Source of the DNA: CAYOWK01 sp964407665
GTDB lineage: Bacteria; Pseudomonadota; Alphaproteobacteria; Caulobacterales; Hyphomonadaceae
Direction: 5' to 3'
Assembly: GCA_964407665.1 (NCBI GenBank)
Contig: CAYOWK010000019.1
Coordinates: forward strand, 1 to 64,000
DNA length: 64,000 bases
The notes below the pieces were generated by a model. The model was not told the origin of the DNA. It did no database searches and saw only the letters and a program-made list of their open reading frames with translations. Below, in pieces: positions 45,174 through 53,904 of this stretch; the first letter of the stretch is position 1; each line of letters opens with the position of its first letter. Both the position numbers and the translations under genes were made by a program.

Positions 45174-45605
45174 ATGAAGAACGCCTGGACCAAGCACAAC
45201 GCTGAAGGCACGCGTAGCGGCCAGAGCGCTGCCCTCCGCCCGAAGCGCGAGGCTCCGCCCCCGCCGCCAGCACCTGTAATCCGCGACGAAAACACCCCGC
45301 GCCCCGGCAGCACCGAAGCCATGCGCGCCCGTCTCGCCAGCATGTCCCTGCCCGAACTGAACGCCTTCCGCGACAACGCCGCGCGCATCTCTGCCGAAGA
45401 CGGCAACAAGAAGCAGGAACAGGCCTCGGAAATGCTCCCGGAGATCTACGCCGAGATCGAATCCCGCAAGGCCACCAAAGTCATCGTCGAAGCTGACAAG
45501 CGCAAGGTCAGCATGGAAAAGCGGGCCGCCACGCGCGCCCTCAAGAAGCGCCATGCCGAAGCTGAGGCTGAAGCCGCCGCCGATGCCGAGTCGTCGGCCG
45601 AGTGA
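45174..45605 (+). CDS. Hypothetical charged helical protein
   Basis: One hundred forty-three residues: a basic, proline-rich N-terminus (PKREAPPPPPAPV), then a long charged helix (LPELNAFRDNAARISAEDGN, IESRKATKVIVEADKRKV, ending in Ala/Glu repeats). No family recognised. Its GTGA stop/start overlap with the next gene shows coupled translation with a secreted repeat protein. Confidence 0.65.
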   Translation: MKNAWTKHNAEGTRSGQSAALRPKREAPPPPPAPVIRDENTPRPGSTEAMRARLASMSLPELNAFRDNAARISAEDGNKKQEQASEMLPEIYAEIESRKATKVIVEADKRKVSMEKRAATRALKKRHAEAEAEAAADAESSAE

Positions 45606-46378
45606 ACCTTTTCCGGCGCGCCTGCCTGACCGCGGCCCTTGCAACTGGACTGGCGCTCCTTCCGGCTATGAACGCGAACGCCTGGCAGGCCGATACGCCG
45701 CGCCTGCCCGCGTTCGCGTTCGCCACCACCAACTCCGGCGGCTGGGAATGTCTCCGCGGCTATCTCCGCGAGGGCAATGTCTGCAAGACCGTGACGGTCC
45801 CGGACAACGCCTACCTCACCGACTATGGCGACAGCTGGAAGTGCAATCTCGGCTTCCGGACCGCGCGCGGCGATCGCTGCGAGGGGGTCGTCATTCCATC
45901 AAACGCCCACCCCACGAACCAGACCTATGGCGAGGGCTGGGAATGCAACCGCGGCTTCCGCCAGCGGGCCGGAGCCTGCACCGCGATCGCCGTGCCGAAG
46001 AACGCCTTCCTCACCGGCGTCTCCTACGGCGATGGCTGGGCCTGCGACCGGGGCTATGTCGAGGCGGCGGGCGCCTGCGCCGCCGTGGCTGTTCCGGCGA
46101 ACGCCTTCCTCGATCCCGACGGGCGGTCCTGGACCTGCGAGTGGGGCCATGTCCGTCAGGCCGGCGTCTGCGCGCCTGTCGTTACCCCGCCCAACGCCTA
46201 CCTCCACACCAGCGGCGACCGCTGGATCTGCAGGCGCGGCTACCTGCCGACCCGCGACGCCTGTGAACCGCTCAAGATGCCCCCCAACGCCCACATCAAC
46301 TCGACCGAGACGGGCTGGTCCTGCGACAGGGGTTTCACCCGCGAAGGCGCAGGATGCGTGGCGCGCCTGCGTCCTTGA
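45602..46378 (+). CDS. Secreted cysteine-rich repeat protein
   Basis: GTG start overlaps the previous stop. A signal peptide (MNLFRRACLTAALATGLALL, cut near NANA) precedes seven repeats of about 33 residues with the pattern P-x-N-A-x-L ... G-x-W-x-C-x-R-G-[YF]-x(6-9)-C. Examples are GWECLRGYLREGNVC, GWECNRGFRQRAGAC, GWACDRGYVEAAGAC and GWSCDRGFTREGAGC. Two cysteines per repeat suggest a chain of small disulphide modules, as in surface adhesins. Spacing is regular except at the ends. No known domain name applies with confidence. Confidence 0.8.
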   Translation: MNLFRRACLTAALATGLALLPAMNANAWQADTPRLPAFAFATTNSGGWECLRGYLREGNVCKTVTVPDNAYLTDYGDSWKCNLGFRTARGDRCEGVVIPSNAHPTNQTYGEGWECNRGFRQRAGACTAIAVPKNAFLTGVSYGDGWACDRGYVEAAGACAAVAVPANAFLDPDGRSWTCEWGHVRQAGVCAPVVTPPNAYLHTSGDRWICRRGYLPTRDACEPLKMPPNAHINSTETGWSCDRGFTREGAGCVARLRP

Positions 46379-46396
46379 AGATCAGGCCCTGTCGCC

Positions 46397-46825
46397 TCAG
46401 ATCTGGATGCCAAGCGACTGCTTGAGCCACTCGCTGAAGGACGCCGGTCGCCGATACTTCACCGGGTCCAGGCTGCCGAACGACAGCAAGAGGCCGTTGG
46501 CCGATTCCAGACGCACGCCCCGCAGCCGGGGGTGTCCGCTCCAGTCGGAATAGTCCTCGCGAGGATCGATGCTCAGCATCAGGCGCTCACCGCCCTCGCC
46601 ATATTCGTTGCGGCCGAACACGAGGCCATAGACGGTCTCCCGCCCCCACAGCCCCCCGGAAGCCTGCTGGCGAACCCCGTTCACCAGCACCTCGTCCCCC
46701 ACCAGCCGCCGCCGCCAGGCCAGCAGGTGCATCTGCCCATCGATCACCAGCTTGATGTCGACATTCTTTGCATCCGCCCGGACCAGTTCTGCGGTCATGC
46801 GGGGATTTGAAGCGGGGCTCGTCAT
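46397..46825 (-). CDS. Hypothetical protein, 142 residues
   Basis: Soluble, no signal peptide. It opens TAELVRADAKNVDIKLVIDG and has a strand-rich core (MHLLAWRRRLVGDEVLVNG, ETVYGLVFGRNEYGEGGER, LMLSIDPREDYSDWSGHPRL). Family not recognised. The ATG at 46825 has GGAGACC upstream, and a perfect 10-bp inverted repeat begins ten bases before the start, implying tight control by a DNA-binding protein. It converges on the cysteine-repeat gene with 18 bases between. Confidence 0.7.
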   Translation of the reverse strand: MTSPASNPRMTAELVRADAKNVDIKLVIDGQMHLLAWRRRLVGDEVLVNGVRQQASGGLWGRETVYGLVFGRNEYGEGGERLMLSIDPREDYSDWSGHPRLRGVRLESANGLLLSFGSLDPVKYRRPASFSEWLKQSLGIQI

Positions 46826-46834
46826 AAGGTCTCC

Positions 46835-46859
46835 GATGATATCGAATTACGATATCATC
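46835..46859. promoter_or_regulatory. Perfect 10-bp inverted repeat (probable operator)
   Basis: GATGATATCG, spacer AATTA, CGATATCATC. It is AT-rich against a GC-rich background and lies immediately upstream of the 142-residue gene, with one edge at its ribosome site. Symmetry and spacing fit a dimeric repressor site; the repressor is not identifiable here. Confidence 0.65.
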
Positions 46860-46888
46860 TGCGTGCCGCCTGTAAATGCGAAATCGGC

Positions 46889-48106
46889 TTACTGTCCGGC
46901 TACGGGCGCGGGCGTTGCCGGTGTCGGAGGCACGTAGTCAGGGTCGATCCAGTTGTAGAGCCAGTCATAGGGCTTCTTCAGGCCGGCATTTGCAGCTGAC
47001 CGCAGTTTGCCGTCGGCATGGTCCTTGGCCGCCTTGTAGAGGAGCTTGCGCGCCTCCCGGGCCTTGGCTTCGGGCAGCGCCTTGGCGGCGTTGAAAGCCG
47101 GCGTCAGAACACCGCGGTAGGCGGCATAGGTATTGGCGCCGCCGGCCATGGTCATGTCCTTTGCGTACGCAGCGTCGATCGCCGCCGCCATCATCACCCG
47201 TGTCAACGGTTTGCCAAGATTGTCCGGCGTGAACCATTTGTCGGGAGGAAGCGCGAGCCCCTGCGCCATGACGACGCCGAACGCCAGGGTGTCCAGTTCG
47301 CCAAGGCGCGTATCGTCCCAGTTGGAATAAATGCCCTTCGGGTTGAACGCGAAAACGGCCTCGCTGTCCGCATAGGCGCGCCGGATCAGGTCCATCGTGC
47401 CGGGCGCCGACTTGTCAGCCTTCCTCGCCAGCTTGAGCAGGGCTCCGGCGCGATGGGCGCGGGCGGACATCTTGTTGTGTTCGTTGCCGGTGCAGTTGGC
47501 GATAATGCTGTTCAGGATGTTCGAGGCCCCGGGCGTCTCGCCATTGTCGCCGATCCAGAAGCCCGTCTGCTGGGCAAGGCCGTTCACATAGACATCGCAG
47601 GCAATCTGCGGATCGCCAGGCTTCGGCGGCCGCGGCGTGTGTTTCGACAGCTTGCCGGTGGCGGCCTCCAGCGTCAGCAGTGTGTTGAGCGCCGACTTCA
47701 TGATCTCGTAGGAATCATTGAGCTGCACAACGACTGTGTTGCCGGTGTTGTTCACGACGGTCCGGCCAGTCGCTGACTTGGGCATCACGCGGACCATGTC
47801 ATGATAGAGCCGGTAGGCCTCACCTGCATGGCCAAGAGCGACATCGCGGTTTGCCTGCGTGCGGATCGCGAGCTGCACCTGCGCCATCGATGCGATCTTC
47901 TGGGCGTAGGGATCCTCCTGACAGGCGGCGGCGTCGGCAAGGATCGCCTTCGACACCGGCTCGGGATCGAGGGAGGTGTCGCCCACCGCAAAGTACCGGT
48001 TCGCCAGTACCTGCAACCTGTCCTGCGGGCACTCCGCGATCGCCGCCGGGGCCAGTGCACAGGCAAGCAGACAACCCAGCGCCACAGATCTCAGCAGCAT
48101 GCGCAT
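46889..48106 (-). CDS. Secreted protein of unknown function
   Basis: The ATG at 48106 (or 48100) follows GGGGAC and starts a signal peptide (LLRSVALGCLLACALAPAAIA). The mature part, about 380 residues, is mainly helical with repeat-like spacing (DPEPVSKAILADAAACQEDP, GHAGEAYRLYHDMVRVMPKS), suggestive of TPR-like pairs. It has about four cysteines (ECPQDR, ACQED, IACDV, NCTGNE). C-terminus PTPATPAPVAGQ is flexible. No family recognised. It diverges from the TIR gene. Confidence 0.7.
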   Translation of the reverse strand: MRMLLRSVALGCLLACALAPAAIAECPQDRLQVLANRYFAVGDTSLDPEPVSKAILADAAACQEDPYAQKIASMAQVQLAIRTQANRDVALGHAGEAYRLYHDMVRVMPKSATGRTVVNNTGNTVVVQLNDSYEIMKSALNTLLTLEAATGKLSKHTPRPPKPGDPQIACDVYVNGLAQQTGFWIGDNGETPGASNILNSIIANCTGNEHNKMSARAHRAGALLKLARKADKSAPGTMDLIRRAYADSEAVFAFNPKGIYSNWDDTRLGELDTLAFGVVMAQGLALPPDKWFTPDNLGKPLTRVMMAAAIDAAYAKDMTMAGGANTYAAYRGVLTPAFNAAKALPEAKAREARKLLYKAAKDHADGKLRSAANAGLKKPYDWLYNWIDPDYVPPTPATPAPVAGQ

Positions 48107-48267
48107 GTCCCCTAGCGAATCCGGGCAGAGAATACCAGCTGGCGGCACATGCGCACCCCTCTCCTGCAGGACAGTCGATCAACAATCCGTCGCCCCTTGG
48201 CGATGGCTTGCTACAGGTTAAGCTGCCAGCCTCGAGTTCCTGTCGCCAGCCGGAGGACGCCGCCCCC

Positions 48268-49971
48268 ATGCAGGATACGCAGAGCCGGATGCGCGTCTTC
48301 GTGTCCTACTCGCGCGTGGATCGCGCGTTCGCAGACGATCTCGTCCTGGGCCTGACGGCATGCGGCTTCGAGGCCTACATCGACCGCGAGGATATAGCCG
48401 CAGGTGAAGAATGGCCGAAACGGCTAGCCGGCCTGATCATGCAGGCCGACACGGTTGTTTACGTGATTTCCCCCGACAGCACGGCCTCACCCCAGTGCGC
48501 ATGGGAGGTCACAGAAACACTGCGCGTGTCGAAGCGGCTGCTCCCTGTGGTCTGGCGCCCGGTCGAGGACGAGCGGGTCGCGCCTGAACTTCGCCAGCTG
48601 AACTATGTCTACTTCTCCGGCGCGGGGCACACCTTCGCCAGCGGCCTGTCCCGGCTCGCAACGGCGTTGCGGACAGACGTCGAGTGGATCCGCGAACACA
48701 CTCGGCTGGGCGAACTGGCGGCGCGGTGGGATGGCCGCGCACGGACACCGTCCCTGCTTCTGCGGGGCGAGGAACTCGACGCCGCCCGCGCATGGTCCGC
48801 GAGACGACCGGCCAACGCCCCGGCGATCACCGATCAGCAGGCGGACTTCGTGAAGGCGAGTTCCGACGCGCGAACCGAAGCCGAAGCCAGGGCCCGGCGG
48901 GCGAGGGCCGGCCTCCTGTCTGCGGTCTCGGTCGTCGCCATTGCGATGACGGCTCTTGCCGCCGCCTCGTTGTTGTTCTGGCGCCAGGCGACCGTGCAGG
49001 CTGGCCGCGCAGAGGCGTCTGCGCGCGAAGCCAGCGAGGCCTACGAAGCGACCCACGACCTGAACGGCGAACTCACCAATGCCAACATCCGCTTGAGCGC
49101 CAATATCGGCCTGCGGGCGGCGCCCTCGACCTCCTACCTCGACGTTCCGGGCGGCTGGTTTCCCGTCGCAGCCAACTATTCGGGCGCCGTCGCACGGATC
49201 GAACGGCGCGGCCCGGATGGGACGGTATACGAGGTGGGATCGGGCCTTCTGATCGACGGGGGACTGGTGAACTCTGACCTCACCGGCCAACCGCTGCTAC
49301 TTGTCCCGGCCCGCCTGCCCGACGGTGAGGCGGCGCTCGAGGTCCCGGAGGGCGAGACCGTCGATTTCTCGGACCCCGACCTCGGCGTGCTGCGCCAGAC
49401 CCGTATCGCCGGGGTCGATCCCCGGCCGGAAGATACCTCCATCCACTTCTCGCTGCCCGTCGTAGCGCCGGGCAACTGGCTCCCTGCGGGCAAGAGCCTG
49501 TGGCGGACGCCTGATCACCTTGGCGGCGTTCCGGCATTCGAGCTGCTACCCGTTGCAGAGGGCCAGACCCTGCCCGAGGGGATTCTGCCTGTCGGAGAAG
49601 CCGACATCGCCTGTTCCTCACCGGCGGAGGATGCCGCCGGTGGCTGGGTTGGCACGCTCGGCGCGGATGCGGGTGGCTCGGCCTATGCGGGCGATCGCCA
49701 GGCGACGCTGTACATCAGCAGCCTGATGTCGCGCGCCGATCCCTATGCGATCCGGTACGACCACGCCACGAACCTCGGCGCGGCCGGCGCACCGGTCTTC
49801 GACCTGTCGACCGGACAGATCCTCGCCATTCATCTGGACTCGAGGCCCGATCCCGAACGTCCGGGGCGCAGGGTCGGGCTGGGCCTCTCCCTGCCCCTGC
49901 TGCTGTCCCTGCCGCGCGCATCCCTAGATCCGAAGGAAGGCCGCCTGCCGCCGATTTGCGAGGCCGGCTGA
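48268..49971 (+). CDS. TIR domain, transmembrane helix and degenerate trypsin-like domain
   Basis: Residues 8-135 are a TIR domain (MRVFVSYSRVDRAFADDL, FEAYIDREDIAAGEEWPKRL, VVYVISPDSTASPQCAWEV) with Glu80 at the catalytic position of NADase-type TIRs. A linker of the kind found after TIR in TIR-WD40 proteins (HTRLGELAARWDGRAR, LLLRGEELDAA) leads to one transmembrane helix (about 215-237). The C-terminal half resembles a trypsin-like fold: GSGLLIDGGLVNSDLTG and DPDLGVLRQTRI, with GAAGAPVFDLSTGQILAIH where active proteases have G-x-S-G-x-P. His and Ser are missing, so it is probably a sensor. The ATG at 48268 follows GGAGGAC. Role in defence is inferred. Confidence 0.8.
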   Translation: MQDTQSRMRVFVSYSRVDRAFADDLVLGLTACGFEAYIDREDIAAGEEWPKRLAGLIMQADTVVYVISPDSTASPQCAWEVTETLRVSKRLLPVVWRPVEDERVAPELRQLNYVYFSGAGHTFASGLSRLATALRTDVEWIREHTRLGELAARWDGRARTPSLLLRGEELDAARAWSARRPANAPAITDQQADFVKASSDARTEAEARARRARAGLLSAVSVVAIAMTALAAASLLFWRQATVQAGRAEASAREASEAYEATHDLNGELTNANIRLSANIGLRAAPSTSYLDVPGGWFPVAANYSGAVARIERRGPDGTVYEVGSGLLIDGGLVNSDLTGQPLLLVPARLPDGEAALEVPEGETVDFSDPDLGVLRQTRIAGVDPRPEDTSIHFSLPVVAPGNWLPAGKSLWRTPDHLGGVPAFELLPVAEGQTLPEGILPVGEADIACSSPAEDAAGGWVGTLGADAGGSAYAGDRQATLYISSLMSRADPYAIRYDHATNLGAAGAPVFDLSTGQILAIHLDSRPDPERPGRRVGLGLSLPLLLSLPRASLDPKEGRLPPICEAG

Positions 49972-49976
49972 TCGGC

Positions 49977-51284
49977 TCAGGCTGTCTTCGGGTGCAGGAT
50001 GACGGGCATGTAGGTGTAGCCCTTGACGAAGGACGAGGGCAGCCGCTGCGGTTCTTCCAGAACCTCGATCCGGTCATAGCGGTCGAGGATTTCCTCCCAC
50101 AGGATCTTCAGCTGGAGTTCGGCCAGACGGTTCCCAACGCAGCGGTGGATGCCGAAACCGAACGAGAGGTGCCGCCGCACCATCGGGCGCTCGACCCAGA
50201 GTTCGTCAGGCCGGGTGAAATGGTCCTCGTCGCGGTTGCCCGAAGCGTACCACATGACCACCTTGTCGCCCTTGCGGATCTGCTTGCCGCCCAGTTCGAA
50301 ATCCTCCAGCGCAGTCCGGCGCATGTGCGCCAGCGGGGTCTGCCAGCGGATGATTTCCGAGACTGCTGAAGGGATCAGGGACGGGTCAGCCTTCAGGATG
50401 GCGAGCTGCTCCGGCCACTTGTCCATGGCGTAGATGCCTGCGGTCATCGTGTTGCGGGTGGTGTCGTTGCCGCCGACAATCAGCAGGATCAGGTTGCCCA
50501 GGAATTCCTGCGGCGACATGTTCCGGGTGTCCTCGCCATGCGCCAGCATGGAGATGAGATCGCCCTTCGGCTCGGCGTTGACCCGCTCGTTCCAGAGCCG
50601 CGTGAAATACTGCAGGCACTCGAACAGCTCGGCGCGCCACTGCTCGTCGCCGCCGGGCACGATCTCGGGGTTCTTCTTGCCGGTGGCCACATCCGACCAG
50701 CGGGTCAGCTTGCGCCGGTCCTCGAACGGGAAATCAAACAGGGTCGCAAGCATCATCGTCGTCAGCTCGATCGACACCTGGTCGACCCAGTCGATTGGCG
50801 CACCTAACGGCAGGCCGTCGAGCAGCGTCTTGGTGCGCGAACGGATCAGCCCCTCGAAGCTCTTGAGGTTTTCCGGGCCGACGATGGGCTGGACTGTCTT
50901 GCGCTGAACATCGTGCTTGGGCGGGTCCATCGCGATGAACATCGGCAATGGCAGCGCCTCGTCGGGATCAACGACCGTGATGCCGCCCTCGGAGGAAAAG
51001 ACGCCATGGTTGGTGTCGACGGCGAAGATGTCGTCATAGCGCGTCAGCGACCAGTAGGGACCGAAGGGGCTTGCCGGGCACCAGTGGACGGGATCTTCCT
51101 TCCGCATCCGGGCAAAGCGGTCCCACATCGCGTTCCGGCGCCAGAGTTCAGGATCAGTGATGTCGAGCGTCGACAGATCGATCTCTGAAGCCGGGGGAAT
51201 GGGCGCGTCGCGCTCGATGCCATTGTCCCGGAAGGGATCGTCACTGGCGCCCGCTTGCCGGGCTGGTGCTGCGGTGTCAGCCAT
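49977..51284 (-). CDS. Cytochrome P450
   Basis: Haem monooxygenase. The haem-binding loop is FGFGIHRCVGNRLAE, the I-helix oxygen motif LLIVGGNDTTRNTM, and the E-x-x-R is in SEIIRWQTP. A 435-residue soluble bacterial class I form needing ferredoxin and reductase, neither of which is nearby. The ATG at 51284 follows GAGGAGC. Sequence style (HMRRTALEDFELGGKQIRKG) fits the lipid/terpene/steroid-acting bacterial CYPs, but the substrate is not readable. It ends six bases from the convergent TIR gene. Confidence 0.93.
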   Translation of the reverse strand: MADTAAPARQAGASDDPFRDNGIERDAPIPPASEIDLSTLDITDPELWRRNAMWDRFARMRKEDPVHWCPASPFGPYWSLTRYDDIFAVDTNHGVFSSEGGITVVDPDEALPLPMFIAMDPPKHDVQRKTVQPIVGPENLKSFEGLIRSRTKTLLDGLPLGAPIDWVDQVSIELTTMMLATLFDFPFEDRRKLTRWSDVATGKKNPEIVPGGDEQWRAELFECLQYFTRLWNERVNAEPKGDLISMLAHGEDTRNMSPQEFLGNLILLIVGGNDTTRNTMTAGIYAMDKWPEQLAILKADPSLIPSAVSEIIRWQTPLAHMRRTALEDFELGGKQIRKGDKVVMWYASGNRDEDHFTRPDELWVERPMVRRHLSFGFGIHRCVGNRLAELQLKILWEEILDRYDRIEVLEEPQRLPSSFVKGYTYMPVILHPKTA

Positions 51285-51498
51285 TTTGAGCTCCTCAGCT
51301 GCAGCTTGACACTATCAGGCTGTGACGCACACGTAAGGGATGACGTGGCGGCAGGAGATGCTTTTTTTTCCCGCTGCACGCGTACGGCCCGGCTCGGCTT
51401 CCGGCGCGCGGGGAATATGGTAGGTGTCTGGGTAAACCAGCCGCTCCGGAGAGGGGCGGCCCGCCGTTCTGGCGCCTCATCTGACGGGATTTCACGCT

Positions 51499-52254
51499 TT
51501 GGCCGAGCCGAAATGCGATCTGACCGTCCTCGTTCCGTTCTACAACGAGGCCGGGAATATCGAGCCCCTCGTGAACGAAATTCACGCTGCAATGGCAGGG
51601 CTCGATTACGAGATCGTCTGCGTCAATGACTGTTCCGGCGATACGACGGCTCCGGAACTCGCTGCAGCGATGGCCAGAAACCCGGAACGCGTCCGCGTTT
51701 TCACCCATATCCGTCGCTGCGGAAAATCGGCAGCGCTCATGACTGGGCTCAGATCGGCGCGCGGGACCTGGATCCAGCTTCTCGACGGGGACGGCCAGAA
51801 CGATCCCGCAGACGCCCGCCGTGTCTGGGACCAGGTCGTCAGCATCAACACCAATCAGGCCCTGGGCATCGTCTGCGGCCGCCGGACCAGCCGGAACGAC
51901 AGCGGCTTCAAGTGGGTGCAGTCCCGGGTAGCAAATGGCGTGCGGCGCTTCTGCCTGAACGACGACGCGACCGATACCGGGTGCGGCTTCAAGATGGTGC
52001 GCAAGCGCGCCTTCGAGGATCTGCCCTTCTTTGCCGCCATGCACCGGTTTCTGCCCGCGCTTGTGAAACGTGCCGGGTGGGACGTGGTGGAGGAGCCAGT
52101 GGCTGACCGCAGGCGCCTGCATGGGGTGTCAAAATACGGATTTCTGGGCCGGCTTGGCGCCGGAGTGGTGGACCTCTTCGGAATGATGTGGCTTGTGCGG
52201 CGCGGGGGCTATGGAATTGCAGCCGAGTGGAATGATCCGCGCGCATCGCGCTGA
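51499..52254 (+). CDS. Family 2 glycosyltransferase (DPM1/ArnC-like)
   Basis: LTVLVPFYNEAGNIEPLV and YEIVCVNDCSGDTT open the GT-A fold, LLDGDGQNDPAD carries the metal-binding D-x-D, and DTGCGFKMVRKRAF with HRFLPALVKRAGW and RRLHGVSKYGF follow, as in polyprenyl-phosphate glycosyltransferases. There is no C-terminal transmembrane pair, so it is the short form. Start is a TTG at 51499, as no upstream ATG is in frame. It precedes a GT39 family gene; the pair would make a polyprenyl-linked sugar and transfer it. Confidence 0.87.
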   Translation: MAEPKCDLTVLVPFYNEAGNIEPLVNEIHAAMAGLDYEIVCVNDCSGDTTAPELAAAMARNPERVRVFTHIRRCGKSAALMTGLRSARGTWIQLLDGDGQNDPADARRVWDQVVSINTNQALGIVCGRRTSRNDSGFKWVQSRVANGVRRFCLNDDATDTGCGFKMVRKRAFEDLPFFAAMHRFLPALVKRAGWDVVEEPVADRRRLHGVSKYGFLGRLGAGVVDLFGMMWLVRRGGYGIAAEWNDPRASR

Positions 52255-52296
52255 ACAGTCCGGTCCGTTGTAGAGTTGTAGTCGGATACCTGTCAC

Positions 52297-53904
52297 GTGA
52301 AGCCCGCACGCAAGACTCCCAAGAAGCCGCCCGTGCGCCGGAAGAAGGTGCGCCGCGAACTGTCGTTCGACTCGTTCACGCGCCTCGACCGCAACGCCGT
52401 CCTCTTCCTGATCTACCTCTACTGCCTGATCCACTGGGCGGTGCGTGTCATCGTGGGGCCGGTCTTCACGATTGAAGAGGCCGGCGAACTCCTGATGTCG
52501 CAGTCCTTCCAGATGGGCTACGACAGCCGTGAGCCGCCCCTTCTTGCGTGGCTGCACGCGGGCGCCATGCGTATTCCCGAGGTGTACGTCGCCGCTACGC
52601 TGGCCATCAAATACGTTCTGATGGCGGCTGGCCTGTCCCTCTACTACCTCGCTGCCCGCAACGTTCTCGTGAAGCCGGGCGTGTCGGCTGCGGCCGTCGC
52701 CGCATGGGCCCTGACCTACGTTGTCGGCTGGAACATGCACGAGGACCTCATCGGCATGGTGGCCCTGATGGCGGCCCTCTCGATGACGCTGCATGCACTA
52801 TCGCGGATCCTCGCCTGGCGGCGCATGAAGGACTGGGTCTATCTGGGCCTTGCCATGGGCGTTGGCCTTCTGACCCATCATTTCTACGCCATCTTCCCTG
52901 TCGCGATCCTCGCCGCCACGTCGGTCTCGCCCTTCTTCCGCGACGCCATCCGGCCCGGACGCCTGGCGATGGCAATCATCATCGCACTGGCGATGTATGC
53001 GCCCTACGCCATCTGGCTCGGCACCCACTTCGACGCCATCGTCTTCGCCCTCGAACAGTTCCGCGCCAACTGGGAAGTGAACCCGGAGTGGATCACACGC
53101 GTCCAGGGAGGAGCGATGTCGCTGGGCCGCTCCGTTCTCTCTGCATCGCTGCCGCTGTCGGTGTTCTGGGCCACGCTGTTCTGGACCATGTGGCTACCCA
53201 TTCTTTACCCCGTATTCGGGCGCCGCTCGACCGACGAGGAGCCGCACGAGGCGGCCTGGCGCAACATCCTGCTGGCGACGGCCATCCTGACCGCCTTACC
53301 CTATCTTGTCAGCGTCCTCTTTGGCGTCGGCAGCTACCGGACCTACTGGCTCCTGCCCGTCCTGTTCACGCTGCCGATCTGGATGTTCGCCCATGTGAAG
53401 CGCGCCGGCGAATTCCCAATCGCCCTGCGCGCCTACGCCAGCATCGCCATCATCTCGATCGTGGCCGTCCTCGGCGGACGGATCGTCGAATGGCAGATGG
53501 ACATCCGGACCTGCGATGAATCGGTCGGCTGCGACGCCTATGCGCCGATCTCGGACTGGGCCGAAGAGCTGCGCAAGGCCGGGTTCGAGGGCGGCACCAT
53601 CGTCGGCGCGGACCGCCAGCTGACCGGCAACCTGCGCGCCGCCATGCCAGAAGCGCGCGTCCTGGACGCCTCGTTGCCGCCCGCAGCGTTCCCCGCGCCC
53701 CAGATCCAGGGCGCATGCGTCGCTGTCTGGCGGAACTACACCATCATGCCCGAGGCGCTTCACGACTATCTGGTCGAGCAGCTCGGCGCCCTGCCCGAGG
53801 ACCGCGGCCCCGAAGGCGCGATCCGCCGGAATCTGCGAATGAGCGGATCAAAGGGCGCGACGCTGTACTACTACTTCGTGCAGCCGTCGGCCGATTGCCG
53901 CTAG
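52297..53904 (+). CDS. Family 39 glycosyltransferase (ArnT/PMT-like membrane protein)
   Basis: A polytopic protein of about eleven to twelve helices. The first periplasmic loop has TIEEAGELL ... YDSREPPLLAWLHAG, the region where GT39 enzymes carry acidic residues that bind lipid-linked sugar. A short soluble C-terminal domain follows (about 390-535). GTG start at 52297, 42 bases after the GT2 stop, so the two are probably one operon, GT2 charging undecaprenyl phosphate and this enzyme using it. Its last four bases overlap the stop of the convergent rimM. Confidence 0.85.
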   Translation: MKPARKTPKKPPVRRKKVRRELSFDSFTRLDRNAVLFLIYLYCLIHWAVRVIVGPVFTIEEAGELLMSQSFQMGYDSREPPLLAWLHAGAMRIPEVYVAATLAIKYVLMAAGLSLYYLAARNVLVKPGVSAAAVAAWALTYVVGWNMHEDLIGMVALMAALSMTLHALSRILAWRRMKDWVYLGLAMGVGLLTHHFYAIFPVAILAATSVSPFFRDAIRPGRLAMAIIIALAMYAPYAIWLGTHFDAIVFALEQFRANWEVNPEWITRVQGGAMSLGRSVLSASLPLSVFWATLFWTMWLPILYPVFGRRSTDEEPHEAAWRNILLATAILTALPYLVSVLFGVGSYRTYWLLPVLFTLPIWMFAHVKRAGEFPIALRAYASIAIISIVAVLGGRIVEWQMDIRTCDESVGCDAYAPISDWAEELRKAGFEGGTIVGADRQLTGNLRAAMPEARVLDASLPPAAFPAPQIQGACVAVWRNYTIMPEALHDYLVEQLGALPEDRGPEGAIRRNLRMSGSKGATLYYYFVQPSADCR

